Origin: Mycteria americana
Taxonomy: Eukaryota > Chordata > Aves > Ciconiiformes > Ciconiidae
Length of the DNA stretch: 64,000 nt
Assembly (NCBI RefSeq): GCF_035582795.1
Contig: NC_134367.1
Coordinates: forward strand, 40,981,062 to 41,045,061
Reading direction: 5' to 3'
How positions within the stretch are numbered: position 1 is the first letter of the stretch; every line of letters starts with the position of its first letter. Below the pieces are notes generated by a model. That model saw only the letters and a list, made by a program, of their open reading frames with translations. It did no database searches and was not told the DNA's origin. The position numbers and the translations under genes were made by a program. This document shows positions 37,171-49,985 of this stretch, piece by piece.

Positions 37171-40100
37171 CCCATAAACAGGTTGCAGCTATTCAGACAT
37201 TATGGTCAGAAAAGTTTCCCTCAAAATGTCGTGTATTTTTAACGCTTCCGATCTGAAGATTGCTGCTTCGCTGCAGTTGCTTCACAGACCCCCGAGACCT
37301 CTTCTGCTCAGTTCTGCCATGGAAGAAGGCACTAATACTTACACTCCAGCTTCTGCTGAGAGTGTTTGCTGACAGCAAATTTCAAATTTGCTTAATATTA
37401 ATATTTGCCGAGTAAACTTTGGCTGCACAAAAATATATGGGAAGCAAGCCAAAAAGTTTAGCTGTAGACGTTCAGTGTTCAGCACAGGAAACCACGCACT
37501 GCAAAAGAAGGTATTTAACACCAGTCTTCACTATCACCTCCTACCACCCTTGCCCAGGGTCTGCCTCCTGGGCTCCTCAGTACTCTGCGTCTCCTGACCC
37601 TTTGGCTTCCTCCTTGGGGCACCACCAACCACCTCTTCTTCCTCGGCGTCCTCCTCTGTGCCTCAGGCCCCAGCAGTGCCACTGCAGAGCCCAAGCTAGC
37701 AGGCTGAGCACAGCTCAACAGGGTGGATGCTGCTCTACCATCATGATGCGTAATGGTGGCAGCACTTTGAGCTTCATCTCACCAGTTAGCAACTGCTGCT
37801 GTAGGAAGCACTCAGGTGGGATTAATTTATCTAGTTCCGGCCACCCAGATATGAGGCACCTGAGCTACTCATGTAGTTGTCTTCACTATGCAACAAGGAC
37901 ACAAATTACCCCTGTACAGGGACATGTCTCTCTCCACTGGTTATAGAGGTAGCCCTAGTACCTAGGCGATTTAACAAACTCCACTAGTAGTGAAGAGAAA
38001 TAGTTTCCATCATCAATGCTAAAGCCATTGGATTTCACACAGTTTCCAACAAAACTTGAACAAGGAGCAGAGTTTGAACGAAAGATGACTATCCTGCGCC
38101 TAATAATGAAGAGGTCAAGGTCAGTATCAAAGCCTCACTGCACAGACAATTACCTTTTCTTAAGATGCTTGTTTTTCTGCAGATCTCAGTGCACAAGGAG
38201 CCTGAGACCCACGAGTTGTAAGTGAAAAAGACGACCATCAACTTCCCCTCAAGTCAACAGCAGTACAAGACAAGAAACCAGCCTACATTCAATAAGCAGT
38301 TCAGAATGGCACACTTTATTCCTCTTTAGTTGAATGCCTATTACAAGAAGTACTTACAAGTATTAAATGCCCCATACAGCATACATTTAACTATCAGGAT
38401 ACTCTTCAGCAACTCTTATCTCAGGAGAGAAGTATTTCAGGAAGCACACCACTTAAACAAGCATGTGTTTACCAGAAAAAGAAATGACCTTTAGCAGCAA
38501 GAGAAATCTCTTACGCCTGTCCCTGAGCTCCAGGCTCTACAGACAATCACTTTTCATATGCCTCACAAAGACGCATGAAAAAGTTGCTTTTCAGTGAAGT
38601 ACATAAGCCCTGTATATAAAATAACAATTTATCCTCAGGTGGCATCCTCAAATATCCCTGGCAGGCGCTGGCTAGGGAAGGAGAGCACAAGTGATTCCCT
38701 GCTCAGCTAGCAGATGGGATGGTAATCCAGGCATCTAGCAGGTCTAGGACCAACTGGTACAATAGTGCCAGCCCATCTCACTTGAGCCGTCTGTCTCCCT
38801 CCTCGCTCCACATACACGTGGTAGCGGAGCCAGTCTGAGGTAAGAGACAGCATATCCGCACACCTAGGACTGGATGGGATGCCCGCGTCTCTGCCCTGAT
38901 GTTGTCCCCCAAATGCTGTGTCATACAGTCTCTTTTACAAACAGACCACATGCCACCTTAGCCTAGTTTCCCTATTTCTATACCCACCTCAGAACAGGAG
39001 TTTCTTCCAAAATCCTACTGATTTGACAGTGTGAGCTCGTGGGAGCTTGAAGCTTAGTGCTCTTCAACCCATGCAATGGAATGGGGTCACTCCTCAGCAG
39101 CCATCTAGTGGCATTATGGATCTGGGCTGACCTTTGCATTATGACTTTCTGATCTATCAAAACATTGCTGAATGGACAAACGTGACAGATTACTATTCTA
39201 GTTCTTCCAGGGGCTCCGAGTACAGCAGTGCTTGTTCAAATACAGCCTAGGCTACCACAGCTGCAGAGGGCATATGTCTACATAATGCCGCTGGAAAAGC
39301 TGGGGGACTGAGCTGTCTGTGACACATCCTTCTTCTTCTTCCAAGAAATTTGGGACAGTTCCCCCAAATCAGCTCCCAGAAGTTGGTAGTCAAGCACAAG
39401 AAGACACCCATTCTTCCAAAGCATCATACCCTTACCATTACACTGGGCAGCCACTTCTTCCTTCCAGCCCAGGTACAAACCAAGGCAACTGCAAGGACTG
39501 CTGCGTGATGCCAGCGCACCATGACTTCCGTTGCATTGTGTTGACATACCCCAAGGACCTCTCTCCTACCTCTGTCCCAAGGGATGGTAAGATTCCATCA
39601 TGTATATACGTGACCAGGAAAAGACCTAGGTTTGTCTCTCTCCATCCCTGAGTCGCAGAACTGACACAGGGAGAGAACTCAGGTCCATTTACTAGCAATC
39701 CAGAGGAAAGTTCCAGTTTTGTTACTTTTCTGAGCTTTTCTGTAAAGGTATAAATGAAATCACAGCACACAAGGCAGCAAAAAGTCACAACCTTCAGGTT
39801 CCCTCTCTTTGCAGAAGAGCAAGAATTTATCCCCCTACATGCCTGACATAAGCTTTGTCTTGTAGTGATCAACACTGCAATTAGCACAGGCTTCAAAATA
39901 GTCTGACTCTACCCTGACTGACTATGATTTCTGTGTAAATAGCAATGTCCCACTTCTGCACCCACCCCACTTCAGAGACCAGCAGTAAATCCACTCTCAA
40001 TCCCCAGTGTATTGAGCTTTCTGAATGTAGACATCGACCACGTTCAGGGCCTCGGACCATTCCAAAAAAGTAATTTTTTTATTTTTGGCTATGAATCACT

Positions 40101-41336
40101 TGAAGATAAAAGCTCTAGTTGCCAGATCATGGGGCAGGGAATGTCTTTTATTGTTCTTCAGTACAGCACCTACCTCAGTTGATAATTACTGGTAGCAGGT
40201 TCAACCACAACGGCTAGCAATGGCACAGAATTAGTAAAGCTTGCTAAGATTTCACGAGTTGTCCTAAACGTGCTGTTCAATGAAAACATTCTGTACATAC
40301 CTCAGTGGGTATTTTAGCTGAACGCTATGATAATAACTACAGTATTTCAGTTGAAATACATAAATATGGGCATACCCATCCTTCTCACTTGAACTTACAA
40401 TTTGGACATAGAATTTGAACTTCTCTCCATCTTTTAACTCTGTTATAAGATACCAGTGTGATAATCAAAGTCTCAGCCTGCAGAAACCAGCCCCCTCATC
40501 TTCTAAACTTTTTACCAGAGTTCACTGATTGATTTTGGGTGGTGAGTTCAGCCAGCACAGCTGTAGCTCCTACATGTGTTCCCCACCTCTCTTCCCCAGG
40601 TTACCACTCCTGATGCAGGAGTGGCTTAAGGGGACAAATACCTCCTCTTGAGCAGTTTACAGTTCAGTGATTTAATAATGTATGTAGCATAGCATTAATG
40701 CAACTATATACATTCTCCTCTTCTTCCCACATGGCTGCACAGTGTAGTGGCAGCTGCAACGAGTGGGAATTTAAAAGGACATCAAAGACAGACTAGAACA
40801 ACCACATTTCCTAAAGTCCCTTTTCAAATATTTAATTCCTCCCTTGGAGAAAAATTAGACAAAATAATCTATTTCAGGAGATTTTCAATACAAACCAGCA
40901 GTATGGCCATCAGCCACTCATACTTTGGGCATCTTGAAAGAGCAGTCTTCCCAGTTAGCCTCAGTGTTAAATCACTAATGTTTATTTGTCAGATCTTAAC
41001 AATTCCTTGAAAAGAGTTTCCATGAAACAAGTGGTAGAAACACTGTGAAAATGTGTTTTCAAAACTGGCAGAGGCCCCAGAAAATCAAAGTCCAGGCTTC
41101 ATTTGTGTCTGTAGAAGCAACAGGAAAGCAAATGACTTCATGAAGCGTCACCCAAAGTTTCCATTCATTTGCATTGCAGTAGAGCATTGACAGGCAGCAT
41201 TTGTTGGAGAAGCTCTGCAGATCATTTCTAGACAAAAGTATTGATGCACCTTCCAGTAAGGCAGCAGGAAGAGTTTCCTAGTTAAAAATTTAACAGGCAG
41301 CCACAAAACAGTAACTTCTCATGCAAGTTTTCCCAT
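37171..41336. other. Non-coding interval
   Basis: No gene or clear transposon recognised. Frames of 175 codons (37419-37946) and 152 codons (minus strand, 39438-39896) lack domains and start or end in low-complexity text. A pyrimidine-rich stretch lies at about 37530-37680. Confidence 0.45.
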
Positions 41337-41602
41337 TGTCGTGGTTTAGCCCCAGCCGGCAACTAAGCACCACACAGCCGCTCGCTCACTCCCCCTCGGC
41401 TGGATCAACTATCCTGGCTGTGACCCCTCCCAGCTTCTTCTGCACCTGGCAGAGCACGGGAAAGCTGAAAAGTCCTTGACTAGTACAGCAACAACTAAAA
41501 CATCTCTGTATTATCAACACTGTCTTCAGCACAAATCCAAAACATAGCCCCATACCAGCCACTACGAAGAAAATTAACTCTATCTCAACTGAAACCAGGA
41601 CA
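41337..41602. mobile_element. Short solo-type LTR of an endogenous retrovirus
   Basis: A 266-bp element begins with tgtcgtggtttagccccagc and ends with ccaggaca, that is, with the TG...CA ends of an LTR. It is flanked by the exact 5-bp direct repeat cccat (41332-41336 and 41603-41607). No gag, pol or env reading frame is attached, so it is a solo LTR, and it seems shorter than the full family length, which suggests an internal deletion. A 5-bp target duplication is usual for ERVL-type (class III) elements. I recall the start sequence from neoavian and passerine ERV LTRs. The sense orientation is not certain. Confidence 0.85.
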
Positions 41603-41607
41603 CCCAT

Positions 41608-42439
41608 CCAGCCTTGGTGGACTGAACTCTGCCAAACTCACCTTCTACAGGGAAGACATTTCAGCCCTGGATTTCTCTTGACAAAGAAACTAAGTGAAAA
41701 ATGGTGTGGTCATCCTCTACAAGGGGAAAGACCCTTCCGGAGTTCAATCTGATTTGGCTTATTGTCCTGTGGGGTTGTTTAAGTTTAGATCCCCCCAGTC
41801 TTTGGGGTCTCTGATGCTGACTCTCTTTAGCCTACTGATCTTTAAAACTCCTGTTTCCTAAGAACATTCCCAAACCACCAGGATAGAGCCTCACCTCTGC
41901 ACTGACTAGAGTCAGACTTCCCTCTCCTGCTGGTTTGGGATTACTTTGCAGTCCCAGTTTTTTATCTGCTATCCATCCACCCCAGCCACATACTCAGATA
42001 ATTCACCACAACGAGTCTTCAGGAGAACAGCTGAGTTGCATTGCCATAATGATGGAAAAGGTCAGTCCACAGAAGAGCAACAAAACCTCTTCAGCTGACT
42101 TCAGGTTGGGTTCACATGAATGGGACATAAATAAAACTCAAGTGCAACTGAAGGAAACTCAATGAATTCAGTAATCGCTTCTGGGAACACAGGTGGGATG
42201 GGGCTGTGCAGCTCCCAGGTGAGAGAGCATCTCCTCTACCCCACATAGCCACTGCCCCAAGCACCGCTTGGCTGCTGGCAAGGGGACGCTCGGTCTCTTC
42301 CCCTCAGTGATGACCCAAGCAGCCTGCTCCAGCTGCCTTTGTACCCGCAAAGATTTCTACCTGATTTTTTTACCTAAATCTTCCTGGTTGTATGTTAAGC
42401 TGATTTTTTTTTTCTTGTCCCATTCCCACCACCCTTTCT
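41608..42439. other. Non-coding interval
   Basis: Nothing recognised between the LTR and the old CR1 copy. Only short open frames are present. Confidence 0.45.
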
Positions 42440-43665
42440 ACTGATATCTATACAAGAATTTTCTGTCTGCTAGGAGACTACTAAGTTCCCTCCAGTTCCT
42501 TCTCTTTCCTGGGCTAAACGAGCCCACATCCTCCAGCTTTCCTTCACAGCTTGTGTGTCCTGCACCCCTGATGAGACACGGTCTGCCCAAAACCACCTTC
42601 TCCCTTAGAGCTGAACAGAGCCAAGTAAATACCTGTCTCTCTTTCAGACTCCTGTCCAGCTAATTCAGGACAAGGTGTCATTTGCCTTTTTTTTTTTTTT
42701 TTTTTTGAGCTAGCAATGCCAGTTTTACTCTGTGCAGCTTGTGACAAGAGACTTCTATTCTGTTGCTGCAATGCTTTTATATAGATAATTATTTTAAAAT
42801 ATGCACTTTGCACTGGACTTCCTACGTGTTGCACTTTCACTTGCCTTTGGTTTTATTCCATTTCCTTGATTCTGGAACATTTGCTCAATTTATCAAAATC
42901 AGTGTGAATTCTTCTCCTCCGAGGTACATAAAACCACTGACCACTTAATGACATCTACAAACTTTGCAAGTATCCCACCTAGTTTATCACCCAAGTCATT
43001 AATAAAAATAATGATTAGAGCTGCCCTCAGGTCTTGTCCCACAGGACTGCATTTGCGAAGTCCTCCTTCTTTGACAGTGAATCCTTGAAAATTATTTATG
43101 AGCAGTTTTTCTGCTAGCTGTGCACTGATCTAGGAATGAAAATTTTCCCTAGGCCTAGACATGATTTGAAAATAATATATCCAATAGCTGTACCAGAAGT
43201 TTGACTTAAATGCAAGGTAAATTACATTTCTCACTTCCCCTCATAGAGTAGGCCATTATCCTGTCAAAGAATGAAAATAGTTTTCTTTGACACAATTTAT
43301 TTTCAACAAATCTATGCTGACTATTTCTTTTTACTTGAGGAGGTGTACACAGATTGATTGCTTAAAAGTGTGTCCTACATCTTCTCAGGTGTCAGAGTTA
43401 GTCTGGCTGGGCCTGTAGAAGGTTTTTCTTTTTTAGGAATGATATTATTCAAGCTCTATTTGCACTTTTCTAAATGCAGGCGCATTAAGCCTCCCCACAC
43501 TCCTTTCATTCTCTGTGATAGTTGTTAATTACACAGAGGTGGCTTTGACTAGTTCTTTCCATACTTGTTTAATCAGATGCGGTCAGCCTGAAGGCATCAA
43601 ACTTACATGTTCTTTAATCTACTCTTTGAATTAATTTTAGTTTATTCTTTAATCACTCCTCCCCC
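42440..43665 (-). mobile_element. Old CR1 retroposon, about 1.2 kb of ORF2
   Basis: The + strand follows the antisense order of CR1 ORF2: 'ttcctgggctaaacgagcc', 'ggtgtcatttgcc', 'gacatctacaaactttgc', 'aagtcattaataaaaataat', 'ggtcttgtcccacaggactg', 'caacaaatctatgctgacta', 'gtgtcagagttagtctggct'. In sense this runs from the middle of the reverse transcriptase to the end of ORF2. Many indels and stops make it a dead copy. A T20 run at 42687-42706 has expanded inside the region that is only mildly T-rich in better copies. Confidence 0.75.
42687..42706. repeat. T20 homopolymer inside old CR1
   Basis: Twenty consecutive T between 'gtcatttgcc' and 'gagctagcaa'. Both flanks fit the CR1 antisense order, so this looks like local slippage expansion rather than a separate poly(A)-tailed insertion; no target duplication is evident. 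Confidence 0.9.
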
Positions 43666-46600
43666 TTTCTGGCCTTGTTGTGGAGAGCAGAGGAGAAAGC
43701 GGAAAAGAAGCGGGGCTGTCCTCCCCTTGTGAACCCGTAGCTTCTCGCATTTGATTAGTTTTGATGGCATCTGCTGGCAGACACGGGATATGCCACTGTA
43801 AGGTAGAGAGGAGCCAGCGGACAGACATGGGCTGTCAACAGGAATATTTGCACCCCCAGTGACAGAAAACAAAGTGAGAAAGAGCTGTAAGGATAGGTCC
43901 TCCTAAAAATGGGGCTGTTTTGTGAGGAAATTTTCTGTACCCAGCATCCAAGGTTGTTCCTGTGCTGCTGGAAATGAGAGTTTAACTACACTACTTGCAA
44001 ATAGAGAGGAACACATCAAACAGCGCAACACTACTGAGACTCATAAATACTGCAGGCAGAAGCTCTGCCACAAGGCAGAAAACACGCTTGTGTGGCACTA
44101 GGACGGCACGGGTCTTGGCATGGCTGCATACTGTACCCATCAGCTTCTTCAGGCACGAAAGCCATGGCCTCTGATTGTGCAGGACTGACACAAACGCGGG
44201 TGTACCCACATGAACTGGGGCTGGCTTTGCCCAAACCGGAGATCTGTGCTGCCTGCTGGTATCACCGCCGTCCTGAGCACCAGCAGGACACGTGGCAATG
44301 ACTGCAGGGTACCACGCAGGCAGGCAGAAACACCCGTGCAAACAGTACCCGTGCCTCTCTGTTGTGAGGATTAACTCAGTGTAGAAGTCCCATTCCCTCT
44401 CTGCTTCCTGAATCGGTTTCCTCTGTCCCTCTACCAGGAATTAGTGGCTAACCCCAAAAACGAAGGGAGACGCTGAACCCTCTGGTTCAGCCTGAAGAGG
44501 ACAGTCAGCATTGGGGAGCAGAGGCAGACGCTGGAAGGACCAGGCACCCTGGACCGCAGGCAGCCCTGCCTGCCTCTGCCTGTCTCTCTCCACTTGGGTG
44601 CCTTTCTCCAAGATGTGGGGGTACAAGGAAGGCAGGGAAGCTTGACAAGATGGTGCCGCTAAAGGCTGTAAAGCTAGCAGGCAAATAAATTTACAATCTA
44701 TTGCTGCTAATAATTTCATTACTTCTATTCTAGGCTCTTAATTTTTGAGGCTTGATCTGTTCTTATTTTTCCGTGCTTGGAGAACTGCTACAAATCCTGG
44801 TTTCTAAAAGCACTTTGTTCCTTGAGAGATGCGGCAGATAAAAGAGAGATGTGATTTGCGTCATCAAGAGACATGTATGCAGGATCTTCATGAAAAAAAG
44901 CATTGGGAATATACCTGTCAAAGCAAAGGGTAAAGAAAAGTAACACCAACAGAAGTGAGTGATACCTCTTTCCTGGGATTAGTGTTCAGAGACAGGCAGA
45001 CTTGGAGTGTTAATTCCAAAATGTATGCCACTGTTGTTGCAATAGCTTCCCTGAAAATTATAGCTGGGGAGGTCAGTGGCACTGCTGATCCCATAGTCCC
45101 CATCCCATAGCAGTCCTCCTAAATATGCAAAGTGTTTAAACACTCAGGATTAAATGAAAACCGGAGTAGGTACCATTTTGTGCCTCACCACAACAGCTAA
45201 GGACTGAGTAGCCATTATTGCCAATGCCAAACATAACCACAAACACTGTCTGCGATTCAGGATTTATTTGAGTACTATATTCTGCCCAGGACTTGTACAC
45301 AAAAGGTACAGACATTCAGCCATCTAACAGTACAAGTCCTTGCTCCGCGCTCCTGAGGCCAGCTGGCATGGTCTGTCCTTCTCCAAACTTGTCCTCCAAA
45401 ACTGGGGCCATACTGGAATAATCCCCGATGCTCACTCTTGAACTAGGTCTGGGATTTGTGCTAGATGGCATAAACCAACACAATGTCATGGAGCATGCTA
45501 ACAGGTCACCAGTATGTATGAAGGGAACTGTTAGGTGGAGACAGCATGAATATCTGTTCACCTCTGCGCTCCAAATCCTTGCAAGGCAATTGGTGAGGAA
45601 GGGTCCATGTAGGAGCCTGTGGCTTCAGGACAAGTGCTGACCCTTGTTGTCAAATTGGTGGTCTAGCACTGGGCAGCGTAACTGGTCCCACCTCAGGGTG
45701 CAAGTGGAGAATCTTGCTGGAGGGCAAGAAATCATAGTTTGACATGCATCTCACTGAAAAGCAGAGGTGACTGGGCAGAAAATATTTTAAATAGGAAAAT
45801 TTGCCCCAAATGACATGAGTTTTAAAAGGCTGAAAATCAAAGTTTTGCAGAGATATTAAAAAGATGCTCTTTTTTTTGTAAAAAGAAATAATAAAATAAG
45901 AAAAATTTTTTTTAATTGTTTCTTTCTGTTTTCTGGCCATTTACCTCTGCTCTTTCTATGTTGCCATCATTAAGTGGCAGGGATGGGGAAAAGCAGAAAC
46001 TGGGTGAGGAGAGTAAACAGTGAAAACCTGATTTTTTAAATTGTGGTTTAAGAACTGAGCAATGATAACTATTTGAAGAACTGTGCTTATTCTGTATGTT
46101 TGTTGTTTGGGTTTTTTTTTAAATCAAAACCAAACTTTTCAAAAAACAGTATGTATTTTTAACTTCCGAACAAATCTGCTGTTTATTGGGCAGGCTGAAC
46201 TGGTAGACTTTGTTGTTACCTGCAGTCTGGTTTTTTGTAATTGCATAGAATCAAATCCTTACTGAATCCAGACCATAGGAATGTCAGAGAGCACTTTTAC
46301 TTAAGTAGCAATGTACTCTCAACAAGGCATATCTTGCAATCTCTGCGTCTCAGGTTTCTGAAATACCCAGTTATTCCAAAGACTTGCATGGAAATGGTTA
46401 ATGAATCAGTCTCCCTCCACATGAGCTCACATTTTAGCTCTAGCAAAACCCAAGAGAAAACTCTGCCTAAAAAAAATCGTGATGATGAAAAAGTCAGCCC
46501 TTGCAGCTGTCTAAAGCTTAAAGTTGTTTAAAGCTTGAGCTTTAAAGCTAGACAAATTCAAATTATAAATAGGGTATATTTCTATCTCACATTTGAAAGA

Positions 46601-46770
46601 ACTGTGAAACACCAGATGGCTTTTCTGTTGCTGTGACCTGCCATATAAAATATATTTTTATGATTTCTGATTTCACTACAAATAGGGCACAAGTATGATA
46701 TGCTGTTAATGTAAAAATAATTTTACGTGTGAACTTGCTGTGGCTGGAGGCAGTTTATCAGCAGGCTGGG

Positions 46771-46830
46771 AGATGCCCTGCCTTTGCACCACTGGATGGG
46801 AGATGCCCTGCCTTTCCACCACTGGATGGC
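46771..46830. repeat. 30-bp tandem duplication
   Basis: The unit beginning agatgccctgcctttgcacc is present twice head to tail (46771-46800 and 46801-46830) with two mismatches, a recent local duplication. Confidence 0.93.
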
Positions 46831-49360
46831 ATTCAAGGGCCATAAATACTCACACCGGGAACTGCAGCAAAAGAAAATGCCTCTCAGAAAATTAAAACAC
46901 AAAGCGTCCAAAGCCTTTGGATTCTCAGTAATGCTTCTGTAATATATTCATATTTTCGAAGTTCCAAGGAAATAAATCCGAAAAAAATGAAAAACAGTTT
47001 CCGAGGAGAAAGGAGCTTTCCTCTGAGATGCAACTGAATATGCAAGTAGGACACGGGACAGGAGATCTGAAAGCAGTATTTCAGTTAGGAGAATTCAAGA
47101 GTCATACCCAGTCATCTCAGTGTACGTCAGCATTAATGCAGGTTGGCAGGGGACAATTGGGTGGGACTTTTGTTTTTCCTTCCAGATGTGGACCCAACAG
47201 GGAGAGAAAAGGTGAGATGTCTTAACTTGACCTTGGGTCTACACAGACATGACACCCTGGTTGTGCAACACCTGCACACACAGAAAGCTCTTTAAAGCAT
47301 TTCTGCCTTTGTCTTCCTTCTTCAAAGCTCAGACCCGTCCTACCAGCAGGCAGCATCATTAAAAGCCACCCCACCTCTCAGCTGAGCCGGCTGTGAGCCG
47401 GAGGTCGGGCTGGGGACCTCCTGGGATCCCTTCCCACCTGAACCGCCCTGAGCTTCCACGGCCTCATTAAGAATAAAGACAGATTGACTTTTTCTAATAG
47501 ACAAGAAGAGCACCCCGCAGGGGTAACAGTATTTGTGGGGGTGTAGCCGTGAGGGTCTGGGAGTGCGAGTAGGGTCAGGTTTGCAGAGAGGCAACTGCTT
47601 TTACATGCCAGCTGATATACCTGGGAAAGAGGGGTGAGCTCTGGAACAGGTGAGCATCTCCTCAGGTCTGAAGGAGCACAGCAAGCTTCAGGCTAGCTGC
47701 AGGCTGGCAATATTTGCTGAGTTTTGCCAATTAAAGGACTTTAAAGAAAAGGACAGTTTGCACCTCTGTGGTACAAAGAAAGGTTCGGAAGAGGAAAGGT
47801 GACAGAGCCACAGCCTCTGCGGTGTAAAGATGGGGTAGAAGCAGGAACAGACTCACCAGGAAAAGCTGTGGTATTCGAGGAAACCAGTGTCCTGCCAAGT
47901 CTGTAATTTTTGCTACAAAGCCTAGCTATGAATTTTAGTTCCCTCTTTGATTTTTGTAAGTCTGCCTTGGGAAACCACTGTTCCTACCATTTGCTGAGAG
48001 TGTGACTGGTGGTGGTGGTCTGGTCTCACTCGCACAAAGGTGTTTGATGAGCTGCGTTTCTCAGGCTGTAGTGCCTGGGGTACTTGTCACAGTGTTTCTA
48101 GCAATGGACTCGGGACTCAGTTTAGTTCCATTTGGGATATGATGGCTACAGGATGTGTTTGCTTCTGGAGAGGATTTTGCCATGGCTCAGGGGAGAGATG
48201 CTCGAAGGTAAAAGGGGGGATGTGAGAACACCTAAGTTATAATGTGATCTTCTCCAGTTACTATATAGGGCACTTTGCAACAAAGAGAAGTGCATGGTGG
48301 ATGGGGCTTCATCTTCCTATGGTAGTAAATGTGTATGTGGTGTTCAGGTAGTTCGTTATACATATATATTCATGTCCCTGGAGACGTGTCCTTTGTTCAG
48401 AGAAGATCCCCAGCGGTGCGCGGGGCGGTCTCCTCACAACAGGCTGGTGGTATCTTAAAACCCAGCTCAACACAGCTTTTAGGGGTGTTTGGTTGCTGAT
48501 TTTCTGGAGAGGATCATGTTGGTCTCTGGGTCTTTGATATATGACAACTTGTAATTATCTCCCTGATATAGATTATGAGGCCTAGAAAGAAGATGATGGA
48601 GTTAAAACGGTCCTGCCTGTACAACCTTGTTCTCTCAGCCCGTGCACTATTCACATCAGGGCTTCAGGCTGGGGAGAAGCTCTCAGGGAGCAATCTTCTG
48701 GTCTTCTTTTACACCAGCTGCTCAGAGGACTCCTTATCAGATACAGACCTTGTCCAAACCCTCTTCCCTGTAAGGTCCATTTTATGTTACCTGAAGAGGT
48801 GGAAGCCGGCGCTGTGGTTTCCAGTATTAAACTACTGTCTATCTACCACGCAGAAGATCTTCTGCCCAGCCCATTGAAAGGAGGTTTTAAAATAACAAAA
48901 GCAGAAAAACACATTTTTTTTGTTTCCTGGAAGAAAACAGTAAAAATTTTACTTGACACTTTATACTACAGTGTAACATAAAACAGAAGAAATAGGAAAC
49001 ATCAAGGGCAGTTTTAAGTATAAGTATCAAAACAGTGACTGCAAATTCGGTTTTAGAAACTACAAAGCACAGTTCAAATATATGATCGTTTCTCAACAGA
49101 GATTATGTATACAACCAATGCATTATGTTTTAACACGTTCCTCATTTAAGATTCCCACCGTTATCTTCGCTCCTTAGCCACTCTCTAATCAAATGCTCAA
49201 AAGGAAAAAAACCTTTGTCATTACCTGCACTACATTCATGGCTGCATGGACACCCAGAATCCCATCAGCTAATAAGAAATGTTGTTCCACAGTCATCAGC
49301 TTCTGCCTGTAGAGCCCTAACATGCAGTTCAACAGCTGGGAGCTACAACTCCTTCCTGAG

Positions 49361-49428
49361 CTGATCCACAATGCAACCACAGGACTGATCCAGAGCATAA
49401 CCACCGGACTGATCCATAACATCACCAC
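49361..49428. repeat. 24-bp minisatellite, about three copies
   Basis: Units starting with ctgatcca lie at 49361, 49385 and 49409; the last is cut to 20 bp. Copies differ at several positions, so the array is older than those at 29.6 and 32.3 kb. It causes a repeated peptide in a minus-strand frame that is not considered coding. Confidence 0.85.
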
Positions 49429-49879
49429 TCTTTCTCTTGCCAAGCACTTCACAGGGATCTATCGCATCCGTGGCACCAACAAAAAGCCAACGGGCTGATG
49501 CTGCCCAAGGATGCAGAAACTGCAGAGTGCAGAAAGGCTAGTTGCTATAGTAAATAGCTTTACACTGTCTCCATGGGCTGCTTTGTTATTGCGAGCACTC
49601 TGCTGTTTTTTAGTCTCCCCACTGCCTGACAACACGTCCACAGCAAGATCATGTTTTCTCTTCTGCTTGGGACAGAAAATATTCAGTAATACGAGGAAAT
49701 CAGAAAGGATCGTTATTAGGAACACTGTCCACTAGGAACCCCTGTATCATCACCCCCAGCAATGGTTAATGCCTTACGCCCGAGGAAAGGTAAAAAAAAA
49801 TAAAAATAAAGAAAACCCATCATGAACAACTATTTAATCTGACCAAAATACAATGAAGAAAAACATTGTTCCTAATGCC

Positions 49880-49985
49880 TACAGGGCCAATTTACTTCTT
49901 GAAGCACTGGATTTGTTTATGCTTGCCGTTATCTTTGCATTCATAGCCGCAAATGTTACTAATGGCCATGCAATTATGCATCTCT
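49880..49985. promoter_or_regulatory. Candidate conserved element with POU-like sites
   Basis: Clustered motifs: ttatcttt (GATA-like), tttgcattcat (octamer-like), and the near-palindrome atgcaattatgcat at 49968-49981, which resembles paired POU half-sites. About 220 bp further on, a perfect octamer atttgcat occurs near 50192. POU factors (for example POU1F1) act in pituitary cells where CGA is expressed, but any link to CGA is inference. Confidence 0.2.

Noticed and set aside
37419-37946. A 175-codon plus-strand frame
   Set aside because: Ser/Cys/His-rich text from a pyrimidine-rich tract; no domain seen.
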